Positions 50,818 to 61,117 of a stretch of DNA of 64,000 bases are shown in pieces. The DNA lies in contig JBKBNI010000011.1 in the NCBI GenBank assembly GCA_046295455.1, forward strand, positions 1-64,000, written 5' to 3'. Every line of letters starts with the position of its first letter. The first letter of the stretch is position 1. Made by a program: the position numbers and the translations under genes. The notes beneath the pieces were generated by a model. That model searched no databases. It was not told the DNA's origin and worked only from the letters and a program-made list of their open reading frames with translations. This DNA comes from Thermaurantimonas sp046295455 (lineage in GTDB: Bacteria; Bacteroidota; Bacteroidia; Flavobacteriales; Schleiferiaceae).

Positions 50818-52728
50818 TTAATCTACATTGTCATGCAAAAAGGAATTGTTGGCACGCAACTCAGTAGTACTTCCTGATCCCGACACAGATATTCTTCCTT
50901 CATTGACCTTTTGAGAATATTGTTCGTCTGTAAGAGTCAGACCCTTTCTTTTATAAGCTGGTTCAGCACTCATCTCTTCGTAGCTCCTCTTTTTATTGCG
51001 AAACGCATAATTATACTGTTTCAGATTTTCTATCCTGCTCTGGCTTAAGATGGTCAGTGTTTTATCAATAGGCAAATCAAATGGGTCTTCAACCGTAGTT
51101 TTGGGTGTATCAGTAGATTTTGTGGCTTTAAACTCAGGCTGAGCCGGGATACTTGCTACGGTTTTTAGTTCAAATGATATTTCATCCTCTTGAGAGTCCT
51201 GCGTTGACCGGGTCGAAGCGGACTTGTCTGATGTTTCGTCATCTTCATCTTCCAGCGTGAATCGAAGAACGCCTTCCGATTCGTCCTTTCTGTTGTATAT
51301 ATCTGTGGATGTGTCTGATCCAGGGGTATGTGTTTCATCTGACATCACGGCAGAGATGGGAGCATCAAAGTCAAACTCAACTACCTGGGTATTGTTTTCA
51401 GGTTCTTTAATGTATGTGAGCTTAATCTCCTCATCGTCGTCTTCCAGCTCAAATCGAACCTCTTCGGATGAATTTTCCTTAAGTATTATATGTTTGGACG
51501 CTGAGGCTGGTGTATTCTCGTTTTCCTTGTTGGTGGTCTCTGCTTCCTTCGCTGGATTGGTGTTTGAAACTTGATACAGAGAACCTTCCAGGTCAAGTAT
51601 CGAAGGCTGAATCACTTTTGGGGTCTGCGCCTGAGGTTGTTGGGGTGGTGAAGGTGTTTTTTGGACTTTGGAGGCCGTATTTTTTTGAGCGTCGTCATCC
51701 TCTTTGAGCACATGCACAGTTTTTTGAATTTCCTGAGGAACGAGTCTTGGAGACGTTTCCCGATTAAATCCGGTCGCAATCACGGTGACAGAAATATCCT
51801 GGCCTAAACTCTCATCTTCTCCAAGACCCATGATGATGTTGGCACTGCCTCCAGCCTGATCCTGAATATAGTCGTTGATTTCAGCTATCTCGTCAATCGT
51901 GACATCCGAAGAGCCATTGATGAGCAGGAGCACATTAGTGGCTCCGTAGATGTGATTGTCGTTGAGCAGCGGAGAGTCAAGGGCTGCTTTCACGGCTTTT
52001 GAGGCACGATCATTTCCGCTGGCACGCCCGCTTCCCATGATAGCGGTACCGCTATCGGATAGCACGGTACGCACATCGCGCAAGTCTATATTAATGTTAA
52101 AATTTCTGGTAATGACCTCTGCTATAGATCGCGAAGCAGTGGCTACGACTTCGTCTGCCTTTGCAAATCCTTCTTTCCAACCGAGATTGCCAAATATTTC
52201 GCGGAGTTTATTATTGTTGATTATGATCAGGGAGTCAGTAAATTTTTTCATTTCGGCGATACCGCTTTCGGCTTGCTGAAGGCGGACTTTTCCTTCAAAG
52301 TTAAAGGGCGTGGTGACGATTCCGACGGTGAGGATTCCAAGTGATTTAGCCACTTCGGCTATCACGGGAGCGGCTCCTGTGCCGGTACCTCCTCCCATTC
52401 CGGCGGTAATAAAAACCATCTTGGTGTCCTGTGTCAGGAGTTTTTCGATTTCCTCACGGCTCTCCTCAGCTGCGGCCTTACCTACATTGGGATTGGCTCC
52501 TGCGCCGAGGCCTTCCGTAATGTTTGCACCCAGCTGGAGTTTGACGGGTATTGGGCTGTTTTCGAGATGTTGGCGGTCAGTATTGCAAATGGCATAATCA
52601 ATACCCTTGATTCCAAGTGAATACATGTAATTCACCGCGTTTCCGCCACCGCCACCTACCCCTATTACCTTGATGATAGAGGACTTGTTTTTTGGCAGAT
52701 CAAAATGTAAGACATCGTTCATTTCCAT
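50818..52728 (-). CDS. ftsZ: Cell division GTPase FtsZ with long C-terminal linker
   Basis: 636 residues; polymerises into the Z-ring. GVGGGGGNAVNYM near residue 24 and the tubulin signature GGGTGTGAAPVIAE (about 116) give the GTPase, ending near residue 325. The remaining 310 residues are acidic and Ser/Thr-rich, far longer than in E. coli FtsZ (383 total), with four spaced motifs of the type RFELEDDDE. The C-terminal peptide NNSFLHDNVD is the Bacteroidota tail. Last gene of the cluster, 14 bases after ftsA. Confidence 0.97.
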   Translation of the reverse strand: MEMNDVLHFDLPKNKSSIIKVIGVGGGGGNAVNYMYSLGIKGIDYAICNTDRQHLENSPIPVKLQLGANITEGLGAGANPNVGKAAAEESREEIEKLLTQDTKMVFITAGMGGGTGTGAAPVIAEVAKSLGILTVGIVTTPFNFEGKVRLQQAESGIAEMKKFTDSLIIINNNKLREIFGNLGWKEGFAKADEVVATASRSIAEVITRNFNINIDLRDVRTVLSDSGTAIMGSGRASGNDRASKAVKAALDSPLLNDNHIYGATNVLLLINGSSDVTIDEIAEINDYIQDQAGGSANIIMGLGEDESLGQDISVTVIATGFNRETSPRLVPQEIQKTVHVLKEDDDAQKNTASKVQKTPSPPQQPQAQTPKVIQPSILDLEGSLYQVSNTNPAKEAETTNKENENTPASASKHIILKENSSEEVRFELEDDDEEIKLTYIKEPENNTQVVEFDFDAPISAVMSDETHTPGSDTSTDIYNRKDESEGVLRFTLEDEDDETSDKSASTRSTQDSQEDEISFELKTVASIPAQPEFKATKSTDTPKTTVEDPFDLPIDKTLTILSQSRIENLKQYNYAFRNKKRSYEEMSAEPAYKRKGLTLTDEQYSQKVNEGRISVSGSGSTTELRANNSFLHDNVD

Positions 52729-52742
52729 ATCGTTTTATTTTT

Positions 52743-54128
52743 TCAGGTATTGACATCGTTGTTAAAGAATTCTATCATTTTTTTTACCCAGTTGTCAAAA
52801 ATTCCGACGCGTTTTTTTTGCAGAGATTCTGACTCTGCTTGGGATTCTGTACTAGTATGGGATGGCTCTGTAGCGGTATCGCAGGTAGAATCTGTGTCTG
52901 CTCCTGCAGATGGTTCAGAGGCGGAGGCCTCTGCTTTGGGTCGTTGCTTTTTGCGGTCTTCTTCTTCCATAGCCTCTAGACCCTTCATTACCAGGCCAAT
53001 GGCGGTTGCGTATGCCGGAGAGGCCAGTTCGCTGTAGTCTGACTGTGCCAGATGCTCATTGGGGTAGCCTATCCGAGCATCCATTCCGGTCATGTAAGCT
53101 ACTAGTTGTTTCAGATGTTTGAGTTGCGCCCCACCGCCTGTGAGTACGATTCCTGCGATTAGTTTTTTGCGCTGCTCAGTAAAGCCATAATTTTTTATCT
53201 CGATGAAGACCTGTTCGATTATTTCCGTGACTCTTGCATGAATGATTTTTGACAAGGTTTTCAACGAGATCTCTTTGGGATCCCTGCCCCGCAATCCCGG
53301 GATAGAAACAATTTCATTTTCCTTGTTTTCACCCGGCCAGGCAGAGCCAAATTTGATTTTGAGGAGCTCGGCCTGGCGCTCTATGATGGAGCATCCTTCT
53401 TTTATGTCTTCTGTAATAATATTTCCTCCGAAAGGTATCACGGCCGTATGGCGGATAATGCCGTTTTTGAAGATGGCTACATCGGTGGTGCCCCCTCCGA
53501 TGTCTACCAGAACCACTCCAGCTTCTTTTTCTTCTTCTGTGAGTACAGCTTCGGCAGAGGCAATAGGTTCGAGTGTAATTTGCTGGAGTTCAAGTCCTGA
53601 TTTTACAATGCAACGTCCGATGTTTTTTATGGACGCCATATCCCCAATTACGATATGGAAACTCGCTTCAAGGCGGGAGCCGTACATACCACGTGGCTCG
53701 GTGGTTTCAATTTTGCCGTCTATTTTATATTCCTGAGGGATGATGTGAATGATTTCATCGCCTGGCAACATATTCATTTTCTGCACATTGAAGATGAGCT
53801 TATCCAGATCATCATCTTCTATCACCTCGTCGGGATTTTCGCGAATAATATAGTCTCTGTGCTGCTGCGACCGAATGTGCTGACCTGCTACACCTGCTAC
53901 GATATGCGAAATTTTAATACCAGATCGGGCTTCAGCTTCTCCTACTGCTTGCCGAATAGCATCTATGGTCTGTGTAATATTGGTGACCACACCCCGGCTT
54001 ACCCCCAGCGACTTGGCTCTGCCCATGCCCAGAATTTCAATTTTTCCATATTCACTTCTGCGGCCTATGACGGCTACAATTTTTGTGGTCCCTATGTCGA
54101 GCCCTACGGCTATTTTTTCACTGCTCAT
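52743..54128 (-). CDS. ftsA: Cell division protein FtsA
   Basis: 461 residues; actin-like protein tethering FtsZ to the membrane. KIAVGLDIGTTKIVAVIG and VDIGGGTTDVAIF are the phosphate motifs and GIVLTGGGAQLKHLKQL the adenosine motif. A variable Ser/Glu-rich linker (about 400-440) leads to a C-terminal amphipathic helix (WVKKMIEFF). Overlaps ftsQ by 11 bases. Confidence 0.96.
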   Translation of the reverse strand: MSSEKIAVGLDIGTTKIVAVIGRRSEYGKIEILGMGRAKSLGVSRGVVTNITQTIDAIRQAVGEAEARSGIKISHIVAGVAGQHIRSQQHRDYIIRENPDEVIEDDDLDKLIFNVQKMNMLPGDEIIHIIPQEYKIDGKIETTEPRGMYGSRLEASFHIVIGDMASIKNIGRCIVKSGLELQQITLEPIASAEAVLTEEEKEAGVVLVDIGGGTTDVAIFKNGIIRHTAVIPFGGNIITEDIKEGCSIIERQAELLKIKFGSAWPGENKENEIVSIPGLRGRDPKEISLKTLSKIIHARVTEIIEQVFIEIKNYGFTEQRKKLIAGIVLTGGGAQLKHLKQLVAYMTGMDARIGYPNEHLAQSDYSELASPAYATAIGLVMKGLEAMEEEDRKKQRPKAEASASEPSAGADTDSTCDTATEPSHTSTESQAESESLQKKRVGIFDNWVKKMIEFFNNDVNT

Positions 54129-54882
54129 ATTCGCAAATTACTTGTTTGTCAAACCTCAAATTGACACTCCTGATTTTCTTTTTTTCCAGAGTAGGATATA
54201 TGCTGCTGTAAAATACTTTTAGCCTAAGCAACTTTTCTTCAGTCTGCTCTGGTTTTCCGAAATAAATAGACTCGTCAAACAACGTGCTGTATGCAGTTAT
54301 TTCACCGGTTGAGGAGACATAAAAACCGCTGAAAAAATTTTTTAAAAATGCATCTTTTTGACTCATCTCCATGATTTGATTCAAAGAGCGGATTACATCG
54401 TCTGTAACCCTTCCGTCCACCACTGGCACAAAAGCGGAGTAATGGCGGGAAAGCGGAAAAGTATGATTTTGTAAATCAACATAATAATCCGATTTTCTGC
54501 CTAAAATGCGCAAGGATGGAGTACGAGGTTTCACGAGTATATGCAATTCTCCATTTAGTGTGAAAAATATTTCGGTATGCTCAATTGATTTTTGTGCATT
54601 GAGTATTTCTTCTAACACTTTGGTGTTGATACTTTTTCGGATTAATATTGAATCATTATTCAGCACGTCACTACACATGTTTAAAATATCGTCTTTACTG
54701 ATCATATACTTGTCATCATTCTGTAGGATATCGACCAAAATGAGACGTACAGGAGAGGTGTCGAGTTTTCTTCCGGAAAAGGCAGTAATGACCAGAAAAC
54801 CTACCAGCAACACAACCAGAAAAACGACTCTGAAAATTCTATGTACTTTTTGCATAGAGAAGTTGTTTGAGCGGTTCGACAT
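54118..54882 (-). CDS. ftsQ: Cell division protein FtsQ
   Basis: 254 residues, one membrane helix (VVFLVVLLVGFLVITAF) near the N-terminus, then a POTRA-like and beta-domain region (DILQNDDKYMISKDDIL; ILVKPRTPSLRILG). Bridges early and late divisome proteins. Identified mainly by position between murC and ftsA and topology, since FtsQ is poorly conserved. Met at 54855 is an equally good start and would shorten the overlap with murC to 17 bases. Confidence 0.85.
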   Translation of the reverse strand: MSNRSNNFSMQKVHRIFRVVFLVVLLVGFLVITAFSGRKLDTSPVRLILVDILQNDDKYMISKDDILNMCSDVLNNDSILIRKSINTKVLEEILNAQKSIEHTEIFFTLNGELHILVKPRTPSLRILGRKSDYYVDLQNHTFPLSRHYSAFVPVVDGRVTDDVIRSLNQIMEMSQKDAFLKNFFSGFYVSSTGEITAYSTLFDESIYFGKPEQTEEKLLRLKVFYSSIYPTLEKKKIRSVNLRFDKQVICEYEQ

Positions 54883-56212
54883 AATCGCTTATGTTGCCTG
54901 CTCCTGCAGTTATAAAAACTTCATTTTTCGGAGCAATCCCTGCGAAAAAGTTTTCTAGTTCGGATAATTTGACTTTGAATTTTTCAGCAGATGTAAGATG
55001 TGTAAAGATCATATCTTCAGATACTCCTTGGATCTGCTCTTCCCGCGCGGGATAGATGTCTAAAAGCACAACCCGATCCGCCAGGCTGAGGCTTCGGGCA
55101 AATTCGGTGTGAAAATCGCGGGTACGACTATAAAGGTGCGGCTGGAAAATGATGGTAATTTTGTGGCTGGGATACAGCATCCGCGCTGAGTTCAGCAGGG
55201 CTTTGAGTTCGGCGGGATGGTGAGCATAATCATCTATCAGGACGACCCCTTTGTAGTCTGAGATGAGCTCAAATCTTCGTTTCACGCCCTTGAAAGTCTG
55301 GATGCCTTCGGCGATTTGCCGGACATGAAGGCCGTAGAGATGACATAATCCCGCTGCAGCCACCGCATTCTCTACGTTGTGAACACCAGGTACCATGGAA
55401 AATGCCGATACACTCTCACCGGTCGGAAAATGCAGTAGAAAGGCAAACCTGCCGTCTTTTATCTCGATTTTTTCAGCGAAATAATCTGCTGAAGCATGCA
55501 ATCCGTAAGAATGATCTCCCGACACCGGTATGTTTATTTTTACCAGGAGTTTACCGGACTTTTTTGATAATTCAGCGAATTCAACGAATGCCTGACGCAC
55601 TCCATCCTGATCTTTGTAAATGTCGAGGTGGTCGGGATCCGTCGATGTGATGACCGACAGAGATGGATGTAGTTTGAGAAATGATCTGTCGTATTCATCA
55701 GCTTCTATGACGATGGTATTTTCTTTTCCGTACAAAAAATTAGTGTTGTAATTGGTGCTGATGCCTCCAATAAATGCTGTGACATCATGACCATTGTGCT
55801 TCAAAATATGGGTGACCAATGCAGTAGTGGTAGTCTTGCCATGCGTACCAGCAATGGCTATACATCGGGACGAACGGGTGATTAATCCAAGTACATGAGC
55901 CCGCTTTTGAAGCGTAAAATTATTTTTTATAAACCAACGGATTTGCTCATGCTGTTCCGGTACAGCGGGGGTGTAAATGACTAAAGTATCCTCGGGTGTA
56001 CCTATTCTATGCAGCGGAATGTTTTCGACGCGGTCGCTGTAGTTTATTACTATTCCCTCGTTTTCGAGCTCTTGAGTAAGCCGGGTTCGCTCGCGGTCAT
56101 ATCCGGAAACGATGTTTTTCTTCTGATTAAAATACCTTGCCAGAGCACTCATGCCGATGCCTCCGATTCCTATGAAATAGAAATATCTGAATGACTCGAT
56201 GGGCTGGCTCAT
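54839..56212 (-). CDS. murC: UDP-N-acetylmuramate--L-alanine ligase
   Basis: 457 residues; adds L-Ala to UDP-MurNAc. FIGIGGIGMSALARYF at the N-terminus, the ATP loop GTHGKTTTTALVTHIL (about 120), EADEYDRSFLKLHP and DDYAHHPAELKALL are Mur ligase C signatures. Starts within murG as ATGA. Confidence 0.97.
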   Translation of the reverse strand: MSQPIESFRYFYFIGIGGIGMSALARYFNQKKNIVSGYDRERTRLTQELENEGIVINYSDRVENIPLHRIGTPEDTLVIYTPAVPEQHEQIRWFIKNNFTLQKRAHVLGLITRSSRCIAIAGTHGKTTTTALVTHILKHNGHDVTAFIGGISTNYNTNFLYGKENTIVIEADEYDRSFLKLHPSLSVITSTDPDHLDIYKDQDGVRQAFVEFAELSKKSGKLLVKINIPVSGDHSYGLHASADYFAEKIEIKDGRFAFLLHFPTGESVSAFSMVPGVHNVENAVAAAGLCHLYGLHVRQIAEGIQTFKGVKRRFELISDYKGVVLIDDYAHHPAELKALLNSARMLYPSHKITIIFQPHLYSRTRDFHTEFARSLSLADRVVLLDIYPAREEQIQGVSEDMIFTHLTSAEKFKVKLSELENFFAGIAPKNEVFITAGAGNISDYVEPLKQLLYAKST

Positions 56213-57309
56213 GGCATTAGGGTATTTAATATTTCTGTTACGATCTGAGATGTAGCATCGGGGCGTGCAAGTTTTAGAATGTTTTCGGACAGGTGTTGTC
56301 TCTCTTCGGGTGATTCGAGCAGATGAAATACGGCGGAAGATAATTCCTGAATCCGATCTTCGGTCACGACCCGTGCTGCTCCCTTTTCAGAAAACGCCAA
56401 GGCATTTTTAACCTGGTGATTTTCGGCTACATTAGGCGATGGAATCAAAATGCAAGCTTTACCTGCAGCTGCAAGTTCGGACAGAGTCCCGGCCCCGGCG
56501 CGCGAGACCACCACATCCGCCCACGGATACACGACATACAAGTCCTCTTCGAAGGCAGAGAGGTAAAATCCCATTATCATGGTTGGATATTTGAGAGCAT
56601 AGGTCGGGTAGTAGGCCTTTCCACAGATCCAAATCAGGTTGGCTCTGTTGGTAAGCTCGGGCACAAGGGTATCGATCGTCTGGTTTATTATCTTGGCGCC
56701 CAGGCTTCCGCCAACCGCCAGGAGAGTGGGTTTCTGGACATCGATATTAAATCGTTTGGCGATGTCCGGATTTCTGACCGCCTCCTTACTTATCTCAGGA
56801 CGAATGGGATTTCCGGTAAGTCGGATTTTAGATGGGGAGAAATGTTTTTCCATACCTTCATAGGCTACAAAAACTTTTTTAGCAAATCTGCCGGCAATAC
56901 GGTTTGTGATTCCGGCATAGGAATTCTGCTCCTGCACGAAGACGGGAATCCCTACCAACCCCGACGCTAATATCAAGGGGGCACTTGCAAATCCACCTGT
57001 ACCTATCACAGCATGCGGTCTAAATCGCATGAGCATGACAAAACACTTAAGTATACTGTATAGCAGCTTGAATGGCAGCAGCAAGTTTTTGAATAAACGT
57101 GTGCGATCAAAGCCCTCTATCGGAAGCCCTACAATCGGGTAGCCTGCAGCCGGAACACGGGTCATTTCCATTCGGCCAACGGCACCAACAAAGAGCAGCC
57201 GCGCATCCGGCAGGCGCCTTCTTAGCTCATCGGCTATGGACAGGGCGGGAAAAATATGGCCTCCCGTACCTCCTCCACTAAGCATAAATCGATGTGCGTT
57301 CCTGCTCAT
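56209..57309 (-). CDS. murG: Lipid II synthase MurG (GlcNAc transferase)
   Basis: 366 residues; transfers GlcNAc to lipid I at the inner face of the membrane. Seen: LSGGGTGGHIFPALSIADEL, QEQNSYAGITNR, AVGGSLGAKIINQTI and VVSRAGAGTLSELAAAGKACILIPSPNVAENHQ split over the donor-site region. Overlaps ftsW by 32 bases and murC by four. Confidence 0.97.
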   Translation of the reverse strand: MSRNAHRFMLSGGGTGGHIFPALSIADELRRRLPDARLLFVGAVGRMEMTRVPAAGYPIVGLPIEGFDRTRLFKNLLLPFKLLYSILKCFVMLMRFRPHAVIGTGGFASAPLILASGLVGIPVFVQEQNSYAGITNRIAGRFAKKVFVAYEGMEKHFSPSKIRLTGNPIRPEISKEAVRNPDIAKRFNIDVQKPTLLAVGGSLGAKIINQTIDTLVPELTNRANLIWICGKAYYPTYALKYPTMIMGFYLSAFEEDLYVVYPWADVVVSRAGAGTLSELAAAGKACILIPSPNVAENHQVKNALAFSEKGAARVVTEDRIQELSSAVFHLLESPEERQHLSENILKLARPDATSQIVTEILNTLMP

Positions 57310-58513
57310 TTTGTATTTCAGTTTCTGAAATTGAAGGATCCTGGGCGATACCAGAATTTTGCTGTTCCGGGAGTTCCTCGCTCGAGAATCTGCTTACAGA
57401 CTGTACAATTCCGATGGCTGCGCAAATGGTCCAAATGCTGCTACCACCGGCACTTAGCAGGGGAAGGGTCTGACCCGTGACAGGAAGTAGATTGACCGCC
57501 ACCCCCATATTTACCAACGCCTGAATGATAATTCCAAAACCCGCAGCGACCACAAGCAGACTGCCAAACAACGATTTAGCTCGAGTAGCTACGAGCAGAA
57601 AACGTATCAAGAGGATCAAATACATAAATAAGATGCATACGGCACCCACAAATCCGTATTCTTCTGTTACGATGCTGAAGATAAAATCGCTCGAAGATTG
57701 GGGTAGAAAATATTTCTGCGTACTCTTGCCCGGCCCAGTACCCAGAAGGCCGCCGTTGGCAATGGCCATTTTGGAGCGTTCGACCTGATAGTTGTCCTGC
57801 GAATCGCCTGAAATAAAATTTTCGATGCGCGACTTCCAGGTATCTACCCTGTGGGGCATCAGGTCTGGAAAAGTGACAATCGCTGCAATAAAAAGAGCCA
57901 GGCCACATGAGATCATTCCCACTGTATAGAAAATGTACTTTTTGGGAAACGGGGCAATAAACATAAGGAGAACAGCTTGCATAAAAATGAGAGCTGCAGT
58001 AGAAAAATTAGCCGGAAAAATTAGCCCGCAAACTAAAAGAACCGGTGTTAAGATTTGCCAGAACACAGATTTAAACGTCCACTGAAGGGGATCTTCTTTT
58101 TTGGAAAGCGTACGGGCAAGATAGACCATCAGGACCAGGCCTGCAATCACACTACTCTGAATACTAATGCCCAGCATGGGTATCTGTATCCACCTGCTCG
58201 CATTTGCCTTTCCAATCGTATACCCTTGAGAGAGGGTATAAACCAGCAAAAGAATAGCCGGAAAAAGCAGTATCACCGATAATGGCGCAAAGAACCTGTA
58301 GTGTACATTGTGCATCATCCAGATAATAAGCCATCCCATCAGTACATGCATGGCATGCCGGAGCAGAATTTCAAAGGCACTTGCCTTTTGGTAATTCCAC
58401 TGCAGATTGCTGCCGGCGCTATATATGCTCAGGAAGGAGGACAGTGACAGCAGAAATACGATCACCCAGATGACCCGATCGCCTTTAAGTTTGAGTTGGC
58501 CGCCCATGTACAT
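57278..58513 (-). CDS. ftsW: SEDS glycosyltransferase FtsW
   Basis: 411 residues, about ten membrane helices. KANASRWIQIPMLGISIQ, NGGLLGTGPGKSTQKYFLP, SDFIFSIVTEEYGFVGA and PVTGQTLPLLSAGGSS are SEDS motifs; position between murD and murG marks it as FtsW rather than RodA. Polymerises septal glycan with FtsI. Met at 58507 is an alternative start. Three bases separate it from murD. Confidence 0.95.
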   Translation of the reverse strand: MYMGGQLKLKGDRVIWVIVFLLSLSSFLSIYSAGSNLQWNYQKASAFEILLRHAMHVLMGWLIIWMMHNVHYRFFAPLSVILLFPAILLLVYTLSQGYTIGKANASRWIQIPMLGISIQSSVIAGLVLMVYLARTLSKKEDPLQWTFKSVFWQILTPVLLVCGLIFPANFSTAALIFMQAVLLMFIAPFPKKYIFYTVGMISCGLALFIAAIVTFPDLMPHRVDTWKSRIENFISGDSQDNYQVERSKMAIANGGLLGTGPGKSTQKYFLPQSSSDFIFSIVTEEYGFVGAVCILFMYLILLIRFLLVATRAKSLFGSLLVVAAGFGIIIQALVNMGVAVNLLPVTGQTLPLLSAGGSSIWTICAAIGIVQSVSRFSSEELPEQQNSGIAQDPSISETEIQNEQERTSIYA

Positions 58514-58516
58514 TCA

Positions 58517-59869
58517 TTACAGTTGTCGAACCCAGTACTTAAATTGGTTTCCCCGGTCTTCGTAATTGTCAAAGAGGTCAAAACTGGCACATGCCGGTGA
58601 CAGTAAGACGACATCCCCCTTACTTGCCAGGCTGTAGGCAGTCTTTACGGCTTGTTCCATGCTGTGGGTATCGGCGATCACATTGACCATTCCGGTAAAT
58701 TCATCCAAAATCTTGGAATTGTCCTTTCCTAAGCACACTATGGCCTTGACGCGCTCCTTGACCAGGCTGTGCAGTACGGAGTAGTCATTGCCCTTGTCTA
58801 CACCTCCCGCTATCCACACAATGGGTCTTTTGATGCTGCCCAGTGCATAGAAAACCGAGTTTACATTGGTGGCCTTTGAATCGTTGATAAACTCAATACC
58901 ACCTACTATTCCGGCATTTTCGAGGCGGTGCTCTACTCCTTCGAAATCAGAGAAGGCTTCTTTGATTTTTTCCTGACGGATCTCATGAATGCGAGCCGCT
59001 ATGGCAGCCGCCATGCTGTTGTAGGCATTGTGTGTGCCTTTAAGTTTGAAGTCTTTGATAACCATTGAATCCATAATATTGGTTTTTATGATAATTTCAT
59101 TTGGGTTGACGAGGTATGCGCCCACCCCGGGATCATACAAGGCGCTGAAGGGTATTTTTCTGGCTTTGGTGGGGAATTTGGAGAGATATTGGACGGTTAC
59201 GGGATCATCGGCGCAGTATATAAATACCTGATCTGGGCGTTGCGCCTGACAGATCCGAAATTTGGAGGCGATGTAGTTTTCAAACACGTGGTCGTATCGA
59301 TCCAAATGATCGGGCGTAATATTGGTCAGGATAGCTATATCCGGAGCAAAAGTGAAGCATCCATCCAACTGAAAGCTGCTAACTTCCAGCACATACACAT
59401 CGTACTGATGATCATCTATCACCAATTCGGCAAAACTCCGGCCTATGTTTCCCCCGATTCCGGTTTTGATTCCGGCCTTCAGAAATATATGACCGATCAG
59501 GGATGTGGTAGTAGTCTTTCCATTCGTACCGGTGATGGCAATGATTGGCTTACTGGTGTGGAGAGAGGCAAACTCAATTTCTGAAATCACCTTGAGACCA
59601 GCCTTCCGAGCCTGTTGAACAACGGGGGATTTTTCGGGGATACCCGGACTTTTGATTACAAGGTCGGCCGAACGTATCTGCTCCAGGTTATGCCCCCCTT
59701 CTTCAAAATCAATTCCGGCACTTTTAAGCTTTCTGGCAAATTTCTCTAATACTGTGCCGGCATCGCTCAGATACACTTCCATACCGAGATGTCTGGCCAG
59801 CAAAGCTGCTCCGGTACCGCTCTCTCCGGCCCCAATTACTGCAATTCGGTTAAAACTTTTACTTGCCAT
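58517..59869 (-). CDS. murD: UDP-MurNAc-L-alanine--D-glutamate ligase
   Basis: 450 residues; adds D-Glu. IAVIGAGESGTGAALLARH at the start, IAITGTNGKTTTTSLIGHIF (ATP loop) near 107, FINDSKATNVNSVFYAL and LLSPACASFDLFDNYEDRG near the end. ATG at 59869 overlaps the mraY stop as TAATG; the frame remains open upstream to 59926 but that lies in mraY. Confidence 0.97.
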   Translation of the reverse strand: MASKSFNRIAVIGAGESGTGAALLARHLGMEVYLSDAGTVLEKFARKLKSAGIDFEEGGHNLEQIRSADLVIKSPGIPEKSPVVQQARKAGLKVISEIEFASLHTSKPIIAITGTNGKTTTTSLIGHIFLKAGIKTGIGGNIGRSFAELVIDDHQYDVYVLEVSSFQLDGCFTFAPDIAILTNITPDHLDRYDHVFENYIASKFRICQAQRPDQVFIYCADDPVTVQYLSKFPTKARKIPFSALYDPGVGAYLVNPNEIIIKTNIMDSMVIKDFKLKGTHNAYNSMAAAIAARIHEIRQEKIKEAFSDFEGVEHRLENAGIVGGIEFINDSKATNVNSVFYALGSIKRPIVWIAGGVDKGNDYSVLHSLVKERVKAIVCLGKDNSKILDEFTGMVNVIADTHSMEQAVKTAYSLASKGDVVLLSPACASFDLFDNYEDRGNQFKYWVRQL

Positions 59870-61107
59870 TACCGGATTTTGAGGGTTACAAATGCGACGA
59901 CTGCCAGGATAATGCCCACAATCCAAAACCTGGTTACGATTTTGGCCTCGTGATATCCTTTCTTCTGATAATGGTGGTGAAGGGGTGACATCAGAAAAAT
60001 GCGACGACCCTCTCCGTACTTCTTTTTTGTGTATTTAAAATAGCTTACCTGCAGGACTACCGAAAGATTTTCAACCAGAAATATTCCGCATACTATGGGA
60101 ATGAGCAACTCCTTGCGCACAGCTATGGCCAGAGTCGCAAGGATACCTCCCAGCGCAAGCGATCCTGTGTCGCCCATGAAGACCTGAGCAGGATAGGTAT
60201 TATACCACAAAAAGCCGATGCATGCTCCGATGAGTGCAGCCACATACACAACCATTTCACCGGAGTTGGGTATGTACATAATATTGAGATAATCGGCGAA
60301 AATGATTGAACCTGATACATACGCGAAGATGCCAAGTGCCACAGAGCTTATGGCTGAGGTGCCTGTAGCGAGCCCGTCGAGTCCGTCGGTAAGGTTAGCT
60401 CCGTTGGATACGGCGGTGATGATGAAAATGACGATTGGTATGTATACAATCCAGCCCCATGTATAGCCATCCAGACCAAACCATTGCACTACAGCCGAAT
60501 AATCCAGTTCATTGTTTTTTAAGAATGGAATGGTGGACTTAATGCTCTTTTTAGCCTCCCCGAAAACCGGCTTTTTGCCCTGGTCAATTTGGGCTGTGAG
60601 TGTCTGTATTCGGGTATTGGACTCTTTTTCTTTAATGGTCACTTCCGGGTGAAAATACAGGGTTGTACCCACGATCAACCCCAACACTACCTGTCCTAGT
60701 ACTTTAAACATCCCCCTCAGGCCTTTTTTATCTTTTTTAAATACTTTGATGTAATCATCTATAAAGCCGATTAACCCCATCCATACCGTGGTTACAAGTA
60801 GTAGTATTACGTAAATATTGTCCAACCTGGCAAAAAGCAATACAGGAACGAGTATGCCAGCGAGTATGATTATTCCACCCATCGTGGGCGTACCAACTTT
60901 CAGGTTTTCGCCGGCCAGTCCGAGGTTTCGGACGGTTTCGCCTACTTGCTTGCGACGCAGAATCAATATGATTTTTTTTCCAAAGACAAGTGTGATCAGC
61001 AGGGCAGTGATGATAGCCATGGATGCCCTGAAAGTGATGTACTGAAAGACTCCTGCCCCTGGCAGATCATATATTCTGTTGAGAAACGAAAAAAGGTAGT
61101 ACAACAT
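59869..61107 (-). CDS. mraY: Phospho-MurNAc-pentapeptide transferase MraY
   Basis: 412 residues, ten or so membrane helices; makes lipid I. GTPTMGGIIILAGIL, GFIDDYIKVFKKDKKGL (catalytic Asp pair) and NGANLTDGLDGLATG (third Asp) are visible. A polar insertion (about 180-220) makes it longer than the 360-residue E. coli enzyme, as usual in this phylum. C-terminal MSPLHHHYQKKG is the MraY HHH motif. Confidence 0.97.
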   Translation of the reverse strand: MLYYLFSFLNRIYDLPGAGVFQYITFRASMAIITALLITLVFGKKIILILRRKQVGETVRNLGLAGENLKVGTPTMGGIIILAGILVPVLLFARLDNIYVILLLVTTVWMGLIGFIDDYIKVFKKDKKGLRGMFKVLGQVVLGLIVGTTLYFHPEVTIKEKESNTRIQTLTAQIDQGKKPVFGEAKKSIKSTIPFLKNNELDYSAVVQWFGLDGYTWGWIVYIPIVIFIITAVSNGANLTDGLDGLATGTSAISSVALGIFAYVSGSIIFADYLNIMYIPNSGEMVVYVAALIGACIGFLWYNTYPAQVFMGDTGSLALGGILATLAIAVRKELLIPIVCGIFLVENLSVVLQVSYFKYTKKKYGEGRRIFLMSPLHHHYQKKGYHEAKIVTRFWIVGIILAVVAFVTLKIR

Positions 61108-61117
61108 ACCGGGGCGC

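Noticed and set aside
59870..59926. 19-residue extension of murD
   Set aside because: It overlaps mraY coding sequence; the ATG at 59869 matches the family start.
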